This document shows, one piece after another, positions 24,907 to 33,325 of a stretch of DNA of 64,000 bases. The number at the start of each line of letters is the position of its first letter. Position 1 is the first letter of the stretch. This DNA comes from UBA7957 sp965222695. Lineage in GTDB: Bacteria > Pseudomonadota > Gammaproteobacteria > Granulosicoccales > Granulosicoccaceae. The translations under genes were made by a program, and so were the position numbers. The notes beneath the pieces were generated by a model. The model saw only the letters and a list, made by a program, of their open reading frames with translations, searched no databases and was not told the DNA's origin. The DNA is taken from the NCBI GenBank assembly GCA_965222695.1, contig OZ244967.1, positions 1,364,001-1,428,000 of the forward strand, written 5' to 3'.

Positions 24907-25913
24907 GGAGTGACAATATTGTCAAGAATCCCTTGCATGAACTCACCGGCAAACTCCTCCCGACGCATTTCGTAAACGGGGTTGTAAAAAACACGGTGCC
25001 CGATGCACTCGGTAAAGAGAGTGCGTATATCTTCGGGCAAAACAAACTCCCGCTCATCCAGCCAGGCTGATACCTTTGCAGCTTTCAATAACAAGCTCAT
25101 TCCGCGCGGACTGGTTCCGGACTGTATCAGACGGCTCATGTCTATATCCGACAAACTGACCGCATAGAGACCTGGATGACGAGTTGCATTACAAAGATCG
25201 AACGCATACTGCAAAACCGGCTTTGAAGCATGTATTTTATTTTGTATCTGCAGGGAGACTTCGTTCAACTGACGGTAGTCCACGATGCCAAAGTCAACTT
25301 CCTCGATCAGGCTGTCAACGTCGTGAAAGCGGGTATCCGACATCAAGAGGATTTGCAATTCAGGGTCCGTCGGCGCTTCTATGCCGAATTCCATTAAAAA
25401 CCTATCGCGTGCGGCAGCGGGGACTTCGTAGGTTTCATCCCGCTCAATCCGGTTACGATCGGCAAATACCTGTAAATGCGGAAAATAAAACTCCCGGTTA
25501 AACGCCGTTACCGAGCGCTCCGCCAACACTCTCAGCATCAAGGAATGTACCTGCGGGCGGGCACGATTGATCTCATTGAAAAAAAAGATCGATAAATCTT
25601 CGCCATGTTTCAATATGGGGCCGTGATCGACCACGGGTTTTCCATCCTGATTGATATAGGTATGGTAAACCAGATCGCTCGGCAGCAGATCCACCGTGCC
25701 TTCAATCCGCTCGATACTGCCCCCGACCGCCCGGCTGATGGCTCTGAGCAGAGTGGTTTTTCCTACTCCGACATTACCCTCCAACAACACATGTCCACGC
25801 GAAAAAATGGCAATCAACAGCAGATGAATCGCCCTCTGCTGCCCCACCATGATCTTTTTCACCTGGTGTTGAATACTCAGCGCTTTGGTCCGCCACAAAT
25901 CGCTCTCGAACAT
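24903..25913 (-). CDS. mxaR: MoxR-family AAA+ ATPase
   Basis: 336 residues. Walker A GNVGVGKT (46-53), Walker B FFNEINRA with the MoxR-type Asn, and SLMLRVLAERSVT followed by the sensor region. A cytoplasmic AAA+ chaperone-like ATPase, first gene of the mxaRSACKL operon. In methylotrophs this operon serves the calcium-type enzyme MxaFI, but here no mxaF, mxaI or mxaG exists in the window, so it may serve XoxF. A 403-bp gap separates it from the divergent hydrolase gene. Confidence 0.9.
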   Translation of the reverse strand: MFESDLWRTKALSIQHQVKKIMVGQQRAIHLLLIAIFSRGHVLLEGNVGVGKTTLLRAISRAVGGSIERIEGTVDLLPSDLVYHTYINQDGKPVVDHGPILKHGEDLSIFFFNEINRARPQVHSLMLRVLAERSVTAFNREFYFPHLQVFADRNRIERDETYEVPAAARDRFLMEFGIEAPTDPELQILLMSDTRFHDVDSLIEEVDFGIVDYRQLNEVSLQIQNKIHASKPVLQYAFDLCNATRHPGLYAVSLSDIDMSRLIQSGTSPRGMSLLLKAAKVSAWLDEREFVLPEDIRTLFTECIGHRVFYNPVYEMRREEFAGEFMQGILDNIVTP

Positions 25914-26316
25914 ACCGATGATATCCGTCAGTTGTTTCTCTCAAGCCAGTCCCAGTAAGACAAATGTGCGCAGAAAATGCAAGGGCTTTGGAGAAGTGTG
26001 CGGATATTTCAGCGCTTACCGATGGGTTGGCCTCGCTCCGCTATCCGCCTGTGTCGGCCAAGTCCCGGTCCGCGCGTGAAATCAGACTGTTACGGAATCG
26101 AACAATACGTAGAAAAAACGTTGCTTTTTGAAACAATTTGTCGCAAAACTGTGTCTGCTCGTTCAGATAGGATCAAGATGAAATATTTCAACGCAGTGAA
26201 TATTTCCCGGGCAACAAAGCGCCGTACCACTGCTATGCTTCAGGAGACCGGTGGTTAAGCGATATTCAACTGACTGTATCGACCGATTGAATTTGGAGAA
26301 TTGAAGACGGGTTCAT
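25914..26316. other. 403-bp divergent intergenic region, mxaR / hydrolase
   Basis: Holds the promoters of the leftward mxaRSACKL operon and of the rightward hydrolase-kinase-regulator operon. I see an AT-rich stretch at 26100-26150 with an imperfect TTGCTTTTTGAAACAATTTGTCGCAAAA segment (split here as two parts of a loose dyad) but no consensus promoter and no convincing ORF. Confidence 0.4.
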
Positions 26317-27252
26317 ATGCAACCGCTAGCCTTATTAACAGTTGCTGCATTGCTTTTATTCGCAAGGACGGATCGGACCATTGCCGGGCAAAGCCGCTAT
26401 ACCGATTTGGATTCTCCGCCAGGCATGTATATCTGGCGAGGCAACCAAAAAACGCATATACACTGTACGGGCAAAGGCGATCCCACAGTGATCCTGGAAT
26501 CCGGCTTGGGCGGACATTCCCTGGACTGGGTACTGGTGCAACCGCGGATCGCCCGCTTCACCCGCGTATGCAGTTACGATCGCGCAGGGTACGGCTGGAG
26601 TCATTTAGGATCTCTGCCACGTTCCGCGCGCCGGATTTCTCAGGAACTGGATCAGCTGCTGATGCTGGCCGGTGAACGCCCGCCCTATCTGCTGACGGGC
26701 CACTCCTATGGCGGTCTGATTCAAGAATACTTCGCCCGTGATCACGGAGAAAAGGTTGCCGGCATGGTATTGGTGGATTCGGCCAATATACAACAATTCG
26801 AACGCATGGAAAACGGATCGGGTACAACTAGTTTGACCCCCACCAGCACTAATTTTGTGTTATTCAACAGCACATCCATTCCCGAAACTATTCCGCAGAA
26901 ATATAAAAAGCTGGCCAAAGAATTGGCGCTGCAACGACGCACGATTCTCACTCTGTACAGTGAGCTCAGGCATTTCAGATCCGCCGTCAAAACCCTGCAG
27001 AAGTACCAAAGACCTGCAGCTATACCCACTGTAGTGGTAAGCCGCGGATTACCGGACAGACCGTTTGCAGACAAACGAAAATTTTCCAGAGAGTTGGTAT
27101 GGCAGCAACTGCAGCGGGAAATGTCGGAAGAAAAACATGCACCCTTGTTGATCTCGGAGACGGCCGATCATCACGTACATTTGTCCGATCCGGAATTGGT
27201 CGTCCAGGCCGTAAAATCCTTGCTTACCACCATCAGGAAGAGTCCCGAATGA
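26317..27252 (+). CDS. Exported alpha/beta-hydrolase
   Basis: 311 residues with a signal peptide (LALLTVAALLLFARTDRTIAG). Alpha/beta-hydrolase fold: oxyanion region LESGLGGHSLDW, nucleophile elbow GHSYGG, Asp in MVLVDSAN or later, and a C-terminal His near TADHHVHL. Similar proteins occur beside PQQ alcohol dehydrogenase regulators. Substrate unknown, perhaps an ester of the alcohol being used. The stop overlaps the start of the kinase gene (ATGA), which puts it in a regulatory operon. Confidence 0.8.
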   Translation: MQPLALLTVAALLLFARTDRTIAGQSRYTDLDSPPGMYIWRGNQKTHIHCTGKGDPTVILESGLGGHSLDWVLVQPRIARFTRVCSYDRAGYGWSHLGSLPRSARRISQELDQLLMLAGERPPYLLTGHSYGGLIQEYFARDHGEKVAGMVLVDSANIQQFERMENGSGTTSLTPTSTNFVLFNSTSIPETIPQKYKKLAKELALQRRTILTLYSELRHFRSAVKTLQKYQRPAAIPTVVVSRGLPDRPFADKRKFSRELVWQQLQREMSEEKHAPLLISETADHHVHLSDPELVVQAVKSLLTTIRKSPE

Positions 27253-28589
27253 GTCTGGCCGTACGCTTGAATCTGATCCTGACACTGCTTCTACTCATCG
27301 TGTTCTATGTCGCGGCCGCTGTTGCCGGAAATAATATTCAACGCGTCATACTCAAACAGGTGAGCGAAACCAGTGACACGACACTGGCCTTGATCAGCAA
27401 CATCGTTACCAATCAGAGAATCGATGAAAAAACGAAACAGCAATTACTCATTCATCTATCGGCAATGACCAACACCGAATCGCTGCATATCGAGCACTAC
27501 AGCGAAAGCGGACACACCAAATTTACAGCCAGCGCTGATAATAACGGATCCAGCCGTGAGGCACCCGCCTGGTTCAGTGATTTGATTTCTCTGGAAACAC
27601 CTCCCTACTTTACTACACTGTTGCCGGAAACTCCGGGCGGTACGATCCAAATCGGTATAGACCCGACGGATAAAATTGACGAAGCCTGGAATAATACGAA
27701 ACCGTTTCTATGGCTTGCATTATTATTCGTTGTACTGTGTTATTTACTGGTATTTCTCAGTGTTCGGTCCGCGTTAAAACCGGTAATCAGTATTGTCGAC
27801 AGCCTCGATCGAATCGAAAAAGGTGATTACAACACGCGTATCCCGCACTTTAAGTCTCCGGATCTAATGCATATATCGGATAAGATAAACGGCGTTGCCG
27901 AAACCCTCGACAAAGCGAGCAGGCTGGAACACACCATGGCGCAGCGTGCGGTAAAAATGCAGGAGAAGGAACGTCAGTATCTGGCCCGGGAACTTCACGA
28001 TGAACTGGGCCAATCCATCAGTGCGATTAAAGCCATAGCGGTAAGCATGGATTGCGATTCGAACAATCAAAACAATACAGGCCGTAAGACTATAGAAAAT
28101 CTATGCGATCACGTATACAGCGTTGTAAATTCCATGATGCGCAGACTGCGCCCGGTTGTTCTGGAGGAACTGGGCCTGGTGCTGGCCCTGCGTCAAATGG
28201 TTGATGAGTGGAACGATAAGCAAAGTGAAGTGTTTTGCAAGCTATCGATAAAGGGACAGCTCGATTTTATCAGCGATGATTCAGCGATACATTTGTTCCG
28301 CGTCGTGCAGGAAGGGCTGACCAATATCAGTAAACACTCCAATGCAAGCGAAGTGGATATCAGTCTGGATGAGAATTCCCCCGATCGGGCCATGACTCTG
28401 CAAATCCGGGACAACGGCACCTCGATTCAACGTGAGAATTCAGAGTCCCGGTTCGGGCTCAGAGGCATTCGCGAAAGAATCCATGCATTGGGCGGATCAG
28501 TTATAATAGAATCCCCTCAAACTGGCGGGTTTTCCATTCATTGTAAAATACCTAAGGATTCCGGCGGAGTCACACCTGATTATGAATGA
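27249..28589 (+). CDS. Sensor histidine kinase, NarL/DesK-type (HisKA_3)
   Basis: 446 residues. Transmembrane helices at 8-26 and about 152-172 enclose a 125-residue periplasmic sensor, then HAMP (175-225), the HisKA_3 phosphoacceptor His250 in ARELHDELGQ, and HATPase_c with DNG and FGLRGIRER motifs. Pairs with the NarL-type regulator that overlaps its end by 8 nt. The location between the mxa operon and the methylamine genes suggests sensing of an alcohol, metal or methylated amine; the signal is not known. The start overlaps the hydrolase stop. Confidence 0.92.
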   Translation: MSLAVRLNLILTLLLLIVFYVAAAVAGNNIQRVILKQVSETSDTTLALISNIVTNQRIDEKTKQQLLIHLSAMTNTESLHIEHYSESGHTKFTASADNNGSSREAPAWFSDLISLETPPYFTTLLPETPGGTIQIGIDPTDKIDEAWNNTKPFLWLALLFVVLCYLLVFLSVRSALKPVISIVDSLDRIEKGDYNTRIPHFKSPDLMHISDKINGVAETLDKASRLEHTMAQRAVKMQEKERQYLARELHDELGQSISAIKAIAVSMDCDSNNQNNTGRKTIENLCDHVYSVVNSMMRRLRPVVLEELGLVLALRQMVDEWNDKQSEVFCKLSIKGQLDFISDDSAIHLFRVVQEGLTNISKHSNASEVDISLDENSPDRAMTLQIRDNGTSIQRENSESRFGLRGIRERIHALGGSVIIESPQTGGFSIHCKIPKDSGGVTPDYE

Positions 28590-29232
28590 AACAGAAAAAA
28601 AAATAACCGTGCTGCTGGTCGATGACCATGCCGTGGTTCGGGCCGGATACGGCCAGGTACTGAGCGGTTCGCCCCAGATTGAGCTTATTGCGGAGGCTGA
28701 ATCGGGTGAAGAAGGATACGGGCTATACGTCAGGCATCAGCCCGCCGTGGTCATAATGGATATTTCCCTGCCGGGCATAAGCGGGCTTGAGGCGATCCGG
28801 CGAATCATGGCGCGCGATTCGGAAGCTCGGATTCTGGTCTTCAGCATGCATGACGATACGGTTTTTGTCGAGCAGGCATTGCAAGCCGGCGCTATCGGTT
28901 ATATCACCAAAAAAAGTGCCGCCAACACGCTGGTCGACGCAGTGCTTACCGTCGCCAGAGGGGAGCTGTACATCGACAGTTCGCTCGCGCAGACTCTGGC
29001 CATGGAAAAAACCCGGGGCCGCAGCAATGCATTCAGTGACTTGTCCACACGGGAATTTGAAATCTTCTGCCTCCTCGCCGAAGGCTTACCCACCAATAGT
29101 ATAGCCACGCGGCTTTCGATCGCGCCCAAAACCGTTGCTAACTACAGCACGCAGATTAAATACAAGCTTGGAGTGAAAACCAATGCGGAAATAGCACATC
29201 TGGCGATTCGGCATGGGTTGATTAAGGCCTAG
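28582..29232 (+). CDS. NarL/FixJ-family response regulator
   Basis: 216 residues: receiver domain with phospho-acceptor Asp60 (VVIMDISLPG), acidic pair DD at 14-15, Lys in ITKKSAA, then a LuxR-type HTH (LSTREFEIFCLLAEGLPTN; IAPKTVANYSTQIKYKL). Partner of the upstream kinase. Probably activates quinoprotein genes, as ExaE/EraR-type regulators do elsewhere. Its TAG stop lies in the CTAG at the left edge of a MITE-like element, without loss of the coding end. Confidence 0.92.
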   Translation: MNETEKKITVLLVDDHAVVRAGYGQVLSGSPQIELIAEAESGEEGYGLYVRHQPAVVIMDISLPGISGLEAIRRIMARDSEARILVFSMHDDTVFVEQALQAGAIGYITKKSAANTLVDAVLTVARGELYIDSSLAQTLAMEKTRGRSNAFSDLSTREFEIFCLLAEGLPTNSIATRLSIAPKTVANYSTQIKYKLGVKTNAEIAHLAIRHGLIKA

Positions 29233-29512
29233 TGTACTGTAACACCCAAAAGGCGCCTATAGAAAGTCAGTAAAACCGCGAGTGCAAGGCGCAGTCCGCC
29301 GATAAGGGCCATGAGTTTACTATTATGGCCCTTGACAAGGGCTGCAACACCGCAATCGCGGTTTTACTGACTTCCCGAAGGGCGAACCGAGACAGGCCAT
29401 CTGCGGTGTTGCGCCCTCTTGAGGTAGAGTGGCTACCCCGGCGAGGACGCGCCTTGCAGCTGACCTGTCTCGACTCGTCTATAGGTGCCTTTTGGGTGTT
29501 ACAGTACACTAG
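29229..29512. mobile_element. 284-bp MITE-like element with 34-bp terminal inverted repeats
   Basis: Left end 29229-29262 (starting CTAGTGTACTGTAACACCCA) and right end 29479-29512 are inverted repeats matching at 33 of 34 positions. Inside are further stems: AGTCAGTAAAACCGCG (29265-29280) pairs with a copy near 29356-29371, AAGGGCCAT with ATGGCCCTT, and GCAACACCGCA with TGCGGTGTTGC. There is no transposase. CTAG stands at both outer ends; because it is palindromic it could be a 4-bp target duplication or part of the inverted repeat. Non-autonomous element, transposase family not identified. Its edges hold the stop codons of both convergent neighbours. Confidence 0.88.
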
Positions 29513-30075
29513 AGTATATAACGGACCGAAGTCTCCACCGCGTGCAGCAGCGAAGCACCGAAAGAACGCATTCCCATAAGGATGTAGCTATTTTTGTCTT
29601 CCCGCAGAATAATCGTCCCGACATGCTCCATGGATGTGCGGGCTACATGCCCCACCTTAAATACATCCGGGTGTAGATTTATTGGGCATATACGCTCCAG
29701 CGCCCGGCGACTCAGACTGCCGGATAAACGGATCATTACCCAGCTATCGGACTGATCGGTGTAATAACCGCAGTCACCCAGTTTGCCGGCCACTTCCTGC
29801 ACTGCCCGGTCACCGTCATAGTCCAACACGGCCAGTATCTGATCCTGTTGCAATCCGATTAACCGAACCAAAGCATTCCTATTGTCGGCACTGCTGCCCG
29901 GAACCGGAATATTCAGCCCCCAGGCTTTTGTAATCGATTTTTGCAATCGACCTTTTCCATCAAGGGGAATAGCGATTGAAACCAAGGCCTTGCCGGTCAC
30001 TTCACGGATTTCCGCGCTCTTGCCTTGATTGAACGCAATCAAGACAGGCTTTGCTGTGAGTGTAAATTCAGACAC
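29509..30075 (-). CDS. mgdD: N-methylglutamate dehydrogenase subunit D (SoxG-like gamma)
   Basis: 188 residues, similar to the gamma subunit of heterotetrameric sarcosine oxidase (AWGLNIP..., GYYTDQSDSWVMIRLSG, and TSMEHVGTIILRE blocks). Part of the complex oxidising N-methylglutamate to glutamate with methyl transfer to tetrahydrofolate. Starts with GTG at 30075, overlapping the alpha-subunit end by 8 nt, with AAGGGGAA upstream. A longer frame that reads back into the alpha gene is a shadow. Its TAG stop lies in the CTAG right edge of the MITE-like element. It could equally be called SoxG; the Mgd naming rests on gmaS and mgsABC nearby. Confidence 0.85.
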   Translation of the reverse strand: MSEFTLTAKPVLIAFNQGKSAEIREVTGKALVSIAIPLDGKGRLQKSITKAWGLNIPVPGSSADNRNALVRLIGLQQDQILAVLDYDGDRAVQEVAGKLGDCGYYTDQSDSWVMIRLSGSLSRRALERICPINLHPDVFKVGHVARTSMEHVGTIILREDKNSYILMGMRSFGASLLHAVETSVRYIL

Positions 30076-33028
30076 GCAGACGTTCCCCTTTTGGATCGAA
30101 AAAGTGCGGTGACACGATCTCCACTTCCAGGTGGTTATTTCGCAACTCATCATAAGCCGTGACGATTTCACCGATACGTTCATGGCCACGCTTGATAAAA
30201 CCCAGCCCGATGGAATGCCCGAGGGTTGGAGACCAGGCAACCGATGACATCCAGCCCTGGTCGTTTTCCGTATTTGGCAGATCACCCGAATTGATAAAAT
30301 GGGCTCCGGCACTCAGCTCTTTACCGCGATTGACCGGGAAGAAGCCGGCCAGTCTTAAGGAATCATCACGCAGCATCTCAGGCCGTCTTGCCAGAACCTT
30401 ACCGATGCTGTCGGCCGTTTCCGATTTCTTCCTCAGCATGCCGGCCAAGCCAAGATTTAATGCCGTGGTCTGCCCGGTTAACTCATTCCCTGCAGGATGT
30501 CCCTTTTCAATCCGCATCACTCCCAAGGCTTCAGTTCCGTAAGGCACGACGTCGAACGATTTTCCCGCTTCCATCAGTACGCGGATCATGTCATCCCCAT
30601 ATCGTGCCGGAACTGCAATTTCATAGGCCAGTTCCCCGGAGAAGGAGATCCGAAATAAACGCGCTGGTTTGCCGCCACAGACACTGAGCTCGGCGCAAGC
30701 CATAAACGGAAAGGCCTCGTTGGAAATATCATGTCCGGCATCAACCACCTTTTCCAGTAACTTACGGGAATTCGGCCCGGCCACCGCATACTGTGCCCAT
30801 TGTTCGGTAGCCGAAATTAAATGAACATCCAATTCCGGCCAGACACATTGACGGTAGAATTCCATATTGCGATAAACCACAACCGCATTGACCGTGGTAG
30901 TCGTCATGACAAAGTGGTTCTCACTCAAACGTGCGGTGGTTCCATCATCATAAACGATGCCATCTTCACGTCGCATCAGACCATAACGCACCATCCCCAC
31001 CTTTAAACTCCTGAAGTTATTGGAATAGATGCGGTGTAAAAATTCCTGCGCGTCACGGCCCTGAACATCAATCTTACCCAGTGTAGTCACATCGCAGACT
31101 CCTACTGAGGCACGGGTCTGCAGGACCTCTCGATCCACCGACTCTCTCCAGTGAGTTTCACCGGGGCGTGGAAACCACTGGGCACGCAGCCACATGCCGG
31201 TTTCCACAAATACTGCGCCTTGTTCTTCGGCCCAACGATGGCTAGGCGTGTACCGGATCGGCCGGAAATCCCGGCCTCTGCAACGCCCCGCAAATGCACC
31301 AATCGGCACAGCCGTATAGGGCGGGCGGAAAATGGTGGTGCCGGTTTCCGAAATTGACTTACCGGTGCACTCGGCCAGGACCGCAAGTGCGGCAATATTG
31401 GCCGTCTTGCCCTGATCGCTCGCCATGCCCAGCGTGGTGTAGCGCTTCAGCAATTCAACCGATTTATAGCCTTCACGGTGAGCCAGCTTAAGGTCCTTAA
31501 CCGTTACATCGTTCTGAAAGTCCAGCCAGGCGCGTTTTTTACGCTCGGAAACGTGCCAGAACGGTGTCACATCGCTCGGTTCATCCGCGCATCGGGGTAC
31601 CCGCATTGATCGGGAAGAGGAATAACCCAGCCCGTCCAGAATGCGATGGACAGTGTTTAAAGCGCTTAGAACCGTTGCATGCAGCGTTAAATCACCCGAT
31701 GCGGCACCGGCCACACTCATACCCACCGGTAAGTTTTCATCCGGGACAAAGGCCGCAATGTTTTCATTCCATCGCGGGCGGCCGCGTTGATGGCAGGTCA
31801 GATGTACATTTGGATTCCAGCCACCCGAGACCGCCAAAGCGTCGATCGCAAGATCGCGTCCGTTGGACAATCGAACACTCCGTACCCGGTTTCTTCCGCG
31901 GGTATCGATGATTTTCTCCCCCATGAAGACGTCAACACCTGGAATCTGTACAGGCGCTTTACCCGTACGTACATCCACAACCGCGACAATCTGCACACCG
32001 CGAGCGGCAAAGTCACTGGCTGTACGCCAGCCATCATCGTTGTTGGTGAAGACCGCCACGCGCTTGCCGGGTGTCACGCCCCAGCGGTTCAGATAGGCGC
32101 GCATACTGCCGGCCAGCATGATGCCGGGGCGGTCATTGTTAGAAAATACAATGGGACGCTCAGTGGCGCCGGCACATAAGAGAGCACGTTTGGAATAGAT
32201 ACGCCAAAGAATCTGGCGTGGTTTGCCACAACTGCTGTAAAGGTGATCAGTGTGCTTTTCAATCGCCCCATAGATACCGTGATCATAAGCCCCGATGACA
32301 GTGGTGCGAGGCATAAGCCGGACATTGCTCATGCTGCGACATTCAGCAGTGGCCAACCGAGCCCAATCATGCCCGGCCATAGCGTCCACCTCCAATGTTT
32401 CGGCATTCAGACGCCCTCCCGGCAGAAAGTCTTCATCGGCTAAAATGACCTGAGCTCCCGCATGTCCTGCGGCCAGCGCTGCGGTCAACCCGGCCGGCCC
32501 TGCCCCGATCACCAGCAGATCACAATGCAAAAAACCCTTGTCATAAGTATCCGGGTCATGGGCTTTACTCGCATTGCCCAATCCGGCTGAATGACGAATG
32601 ATCGGCTCATAGATCTTTTCCCAAAAGGATTTAGGCCACATGAAAGTCTTGTAGTAAAAACCCGCCGATAGAAAAGGAGACATCAGGTCAATAACGGCCA
32701 TTAAGTCATATTTCAACGGCCCTCGATGGTTTTGACTGATCGCGGTCAAGCCGTCAAACAGCTCTGCCACCGTGGCACGGGTGTTCGGTTCCTGATAAGC
32801 ACCCTCACGCAGTTGCACCAATGCATTCGGTTCCTCGGATCCAGCACAAATCACACCTCTGGGGCGATGGTATTTAAACGATCGCCCTACCAGCACTTGG
32901 TTATTAGCCAACAAGGCAGATGCAAGCGTGTCTCCGGGATGGCCGGTAAACATTCGTTTGTTGAATTGAAAAGATAACGTCTTGCTGGTATCAATCAGGC
33001 CGGTATCGATTCGGTTGATTTGTGTCAT
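30068..33028 (-). CDS. mgdC: N-methylglutamate dehydrogenase subunit C (SoxA-like alpha)
   Basis: 986 residues, normal for the alpha subunit. In order: an N-terminal 2Fe-2S-like fold region (RMFTGHPGDTLASALLANN) without the usual iron-sulfur Cys set, an FAD/NAD-binding domain (LLVIGAGPAGLTAALAAGHAG), and a C-terminal aminomethyltransferase (GcvT) domain (GVCDVTTLGKIDVQGRDAQEFL; FSGELAYEIAVP; EALGVMRIEKGHP) that binds tetrahydrofolate and takes the methyl as methylene. Overlaps the small delta subunit by 4 nt. Cytoplasmic. Confidence 0.92.
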   Translation of the reverse strand: MTQINRIDTGLIDTSKTLSFQFNKRMFTGHPGDTLASALLANNQVLVGRSFKYHRPRGVICAGSEEPNALVQLREGAYQEPNTRATVAELFDGLTAISQNHRGPLKYDLMAVIDLMSPFLSAGFYYKTFMWPKSFWEKIYEPIIRHSAGLGNASKAHDPDTYDKGFLHCDLLVIGAGPAGLTAALAAGHAGAQVILADEDFLPGGRLNAETLEVDAMAGHDWARLATAECRSMSNVRLMPRTTVIGAYDHGIYGAIEKHTDHLYSSCGKPRQILWRIYSKRALLCAGATERPIVFSNNDRPGIMLAGSMRAYLNRWGVTPGKRVAVFTNNDDGWRTASDFAARGVQIVAVVDVRTGKAPVQIPGVDVFMGEKIIDTRGRNRVRSVRLSNGRDLAIDALAVSGGWNPNVHLTCHQRGRPRWNENIAAFVPDENLPVGMSVAGAASGDLTLHATVLSALNTVHRILDGLGYSSSRSMRVPRCADEPSDVTPFWHVSERKKRAWLDFQNDVTVKDLKLAHREGYKSVELLKRYTTLGMASDQGKTANIAALAVLAECTGKSISETGTTIFRPPYTAVPIGAFAGRCRGRDFRPIRYTPSHRWAEEQGAVFVETGMWLRAQWFPRPGETHWRESVDREVLQTRASVGVCDVTTLGKIDVQGRDAQEFLHRIYSNNFRSLKVGMVRYGLMRREDGIVYDDGTTARLSENHFVMTTTTVNAVVVYRNMEFYRQCVWPELDVHLISATEQWAQYAVAGPNSRKLLEKVVDAGHDISNEAFPFMACAELSVCGGKPARLFRISFSGELAYEIAVPARYGDDMIRVLMEAGKSFDVVPYGTEALGVMRIEKGHPAGNELTGQTTALNLGLAGMLRKKSETADSIGKVLARRPEMLRDDSLRLAGFFPVNRGKELSAGAHFINSGDLPNTENDQGWMSSVAWSPTLGHSIGLGFIKRGHERIGEIVTAYDELRNNHLEVEIVSPHFFDPKGERLRV

Positions 33029-33312
33029 GATTGCTGTTTTCCTGCCAGTGCCACATCGCGGGCCAACTCAACCTTGGTAATTTCGTGCGTCAGGGTATTG
33101 CGTGTTACCACCAGCCAGGAACGATCACCTTGTTCATGAAACCATAGTTCCCGGTGTTCTCCTGCGGGATTAGTACGTAAATAAAGGTATTCGTAGAACT
33201 GTTCATCGGCATCTTCAGCCATGCCATCCGGGCGCTGCATCAAGCTTGCATCGCCCAGATAGGTGAATTCAGCGGAATCACGAGGGCCTAACAAGGGATG
33301 GTTAATTATCAT
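33025..33312 (-). CDS. mgdB: N-methylglutamate dehydrogenase subunit B (SoxD-like delta), without zinc cysteines
   Basis: 95 residues. Sarcosine oxidase delta subunits bind one zinc through an N-terminal CPxCG and a later H/C pair. Here the N-terminus reads MIINHPLLGPRD and the later site WFHEQGDRSW, so all three cysteines are gone although the fold pattern (FTYLGDAS, YEYLYLRTNPAGEHRELWF) is kept. I recall this variant as a separate delta subfamily; it may mark Mgd rather than sarcosine oxidase. ATG 33312, 13 bp after the beta-subunit gene. The stop overlaps the alpha start. Confidence 0.85.
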   Translation of the reverse strand: MIINHPLLGPRDSAEFTYLGDASLMQRPDGMAEDADEQFYEYLYLRTNPAGEHRELWFHEQGDRSWLVVTRNTLTHEITKVELARDVALAGKQQS

Positions 33313-33325
33313 ATGTCGTCTCTCC

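Noticed and set aside
29325..29579. ORF inside the 284-bp inverted-repeat element
   Set aside because: It crosses the element edge into the 3' end of mgdD on the opposite strand and has no protein character.
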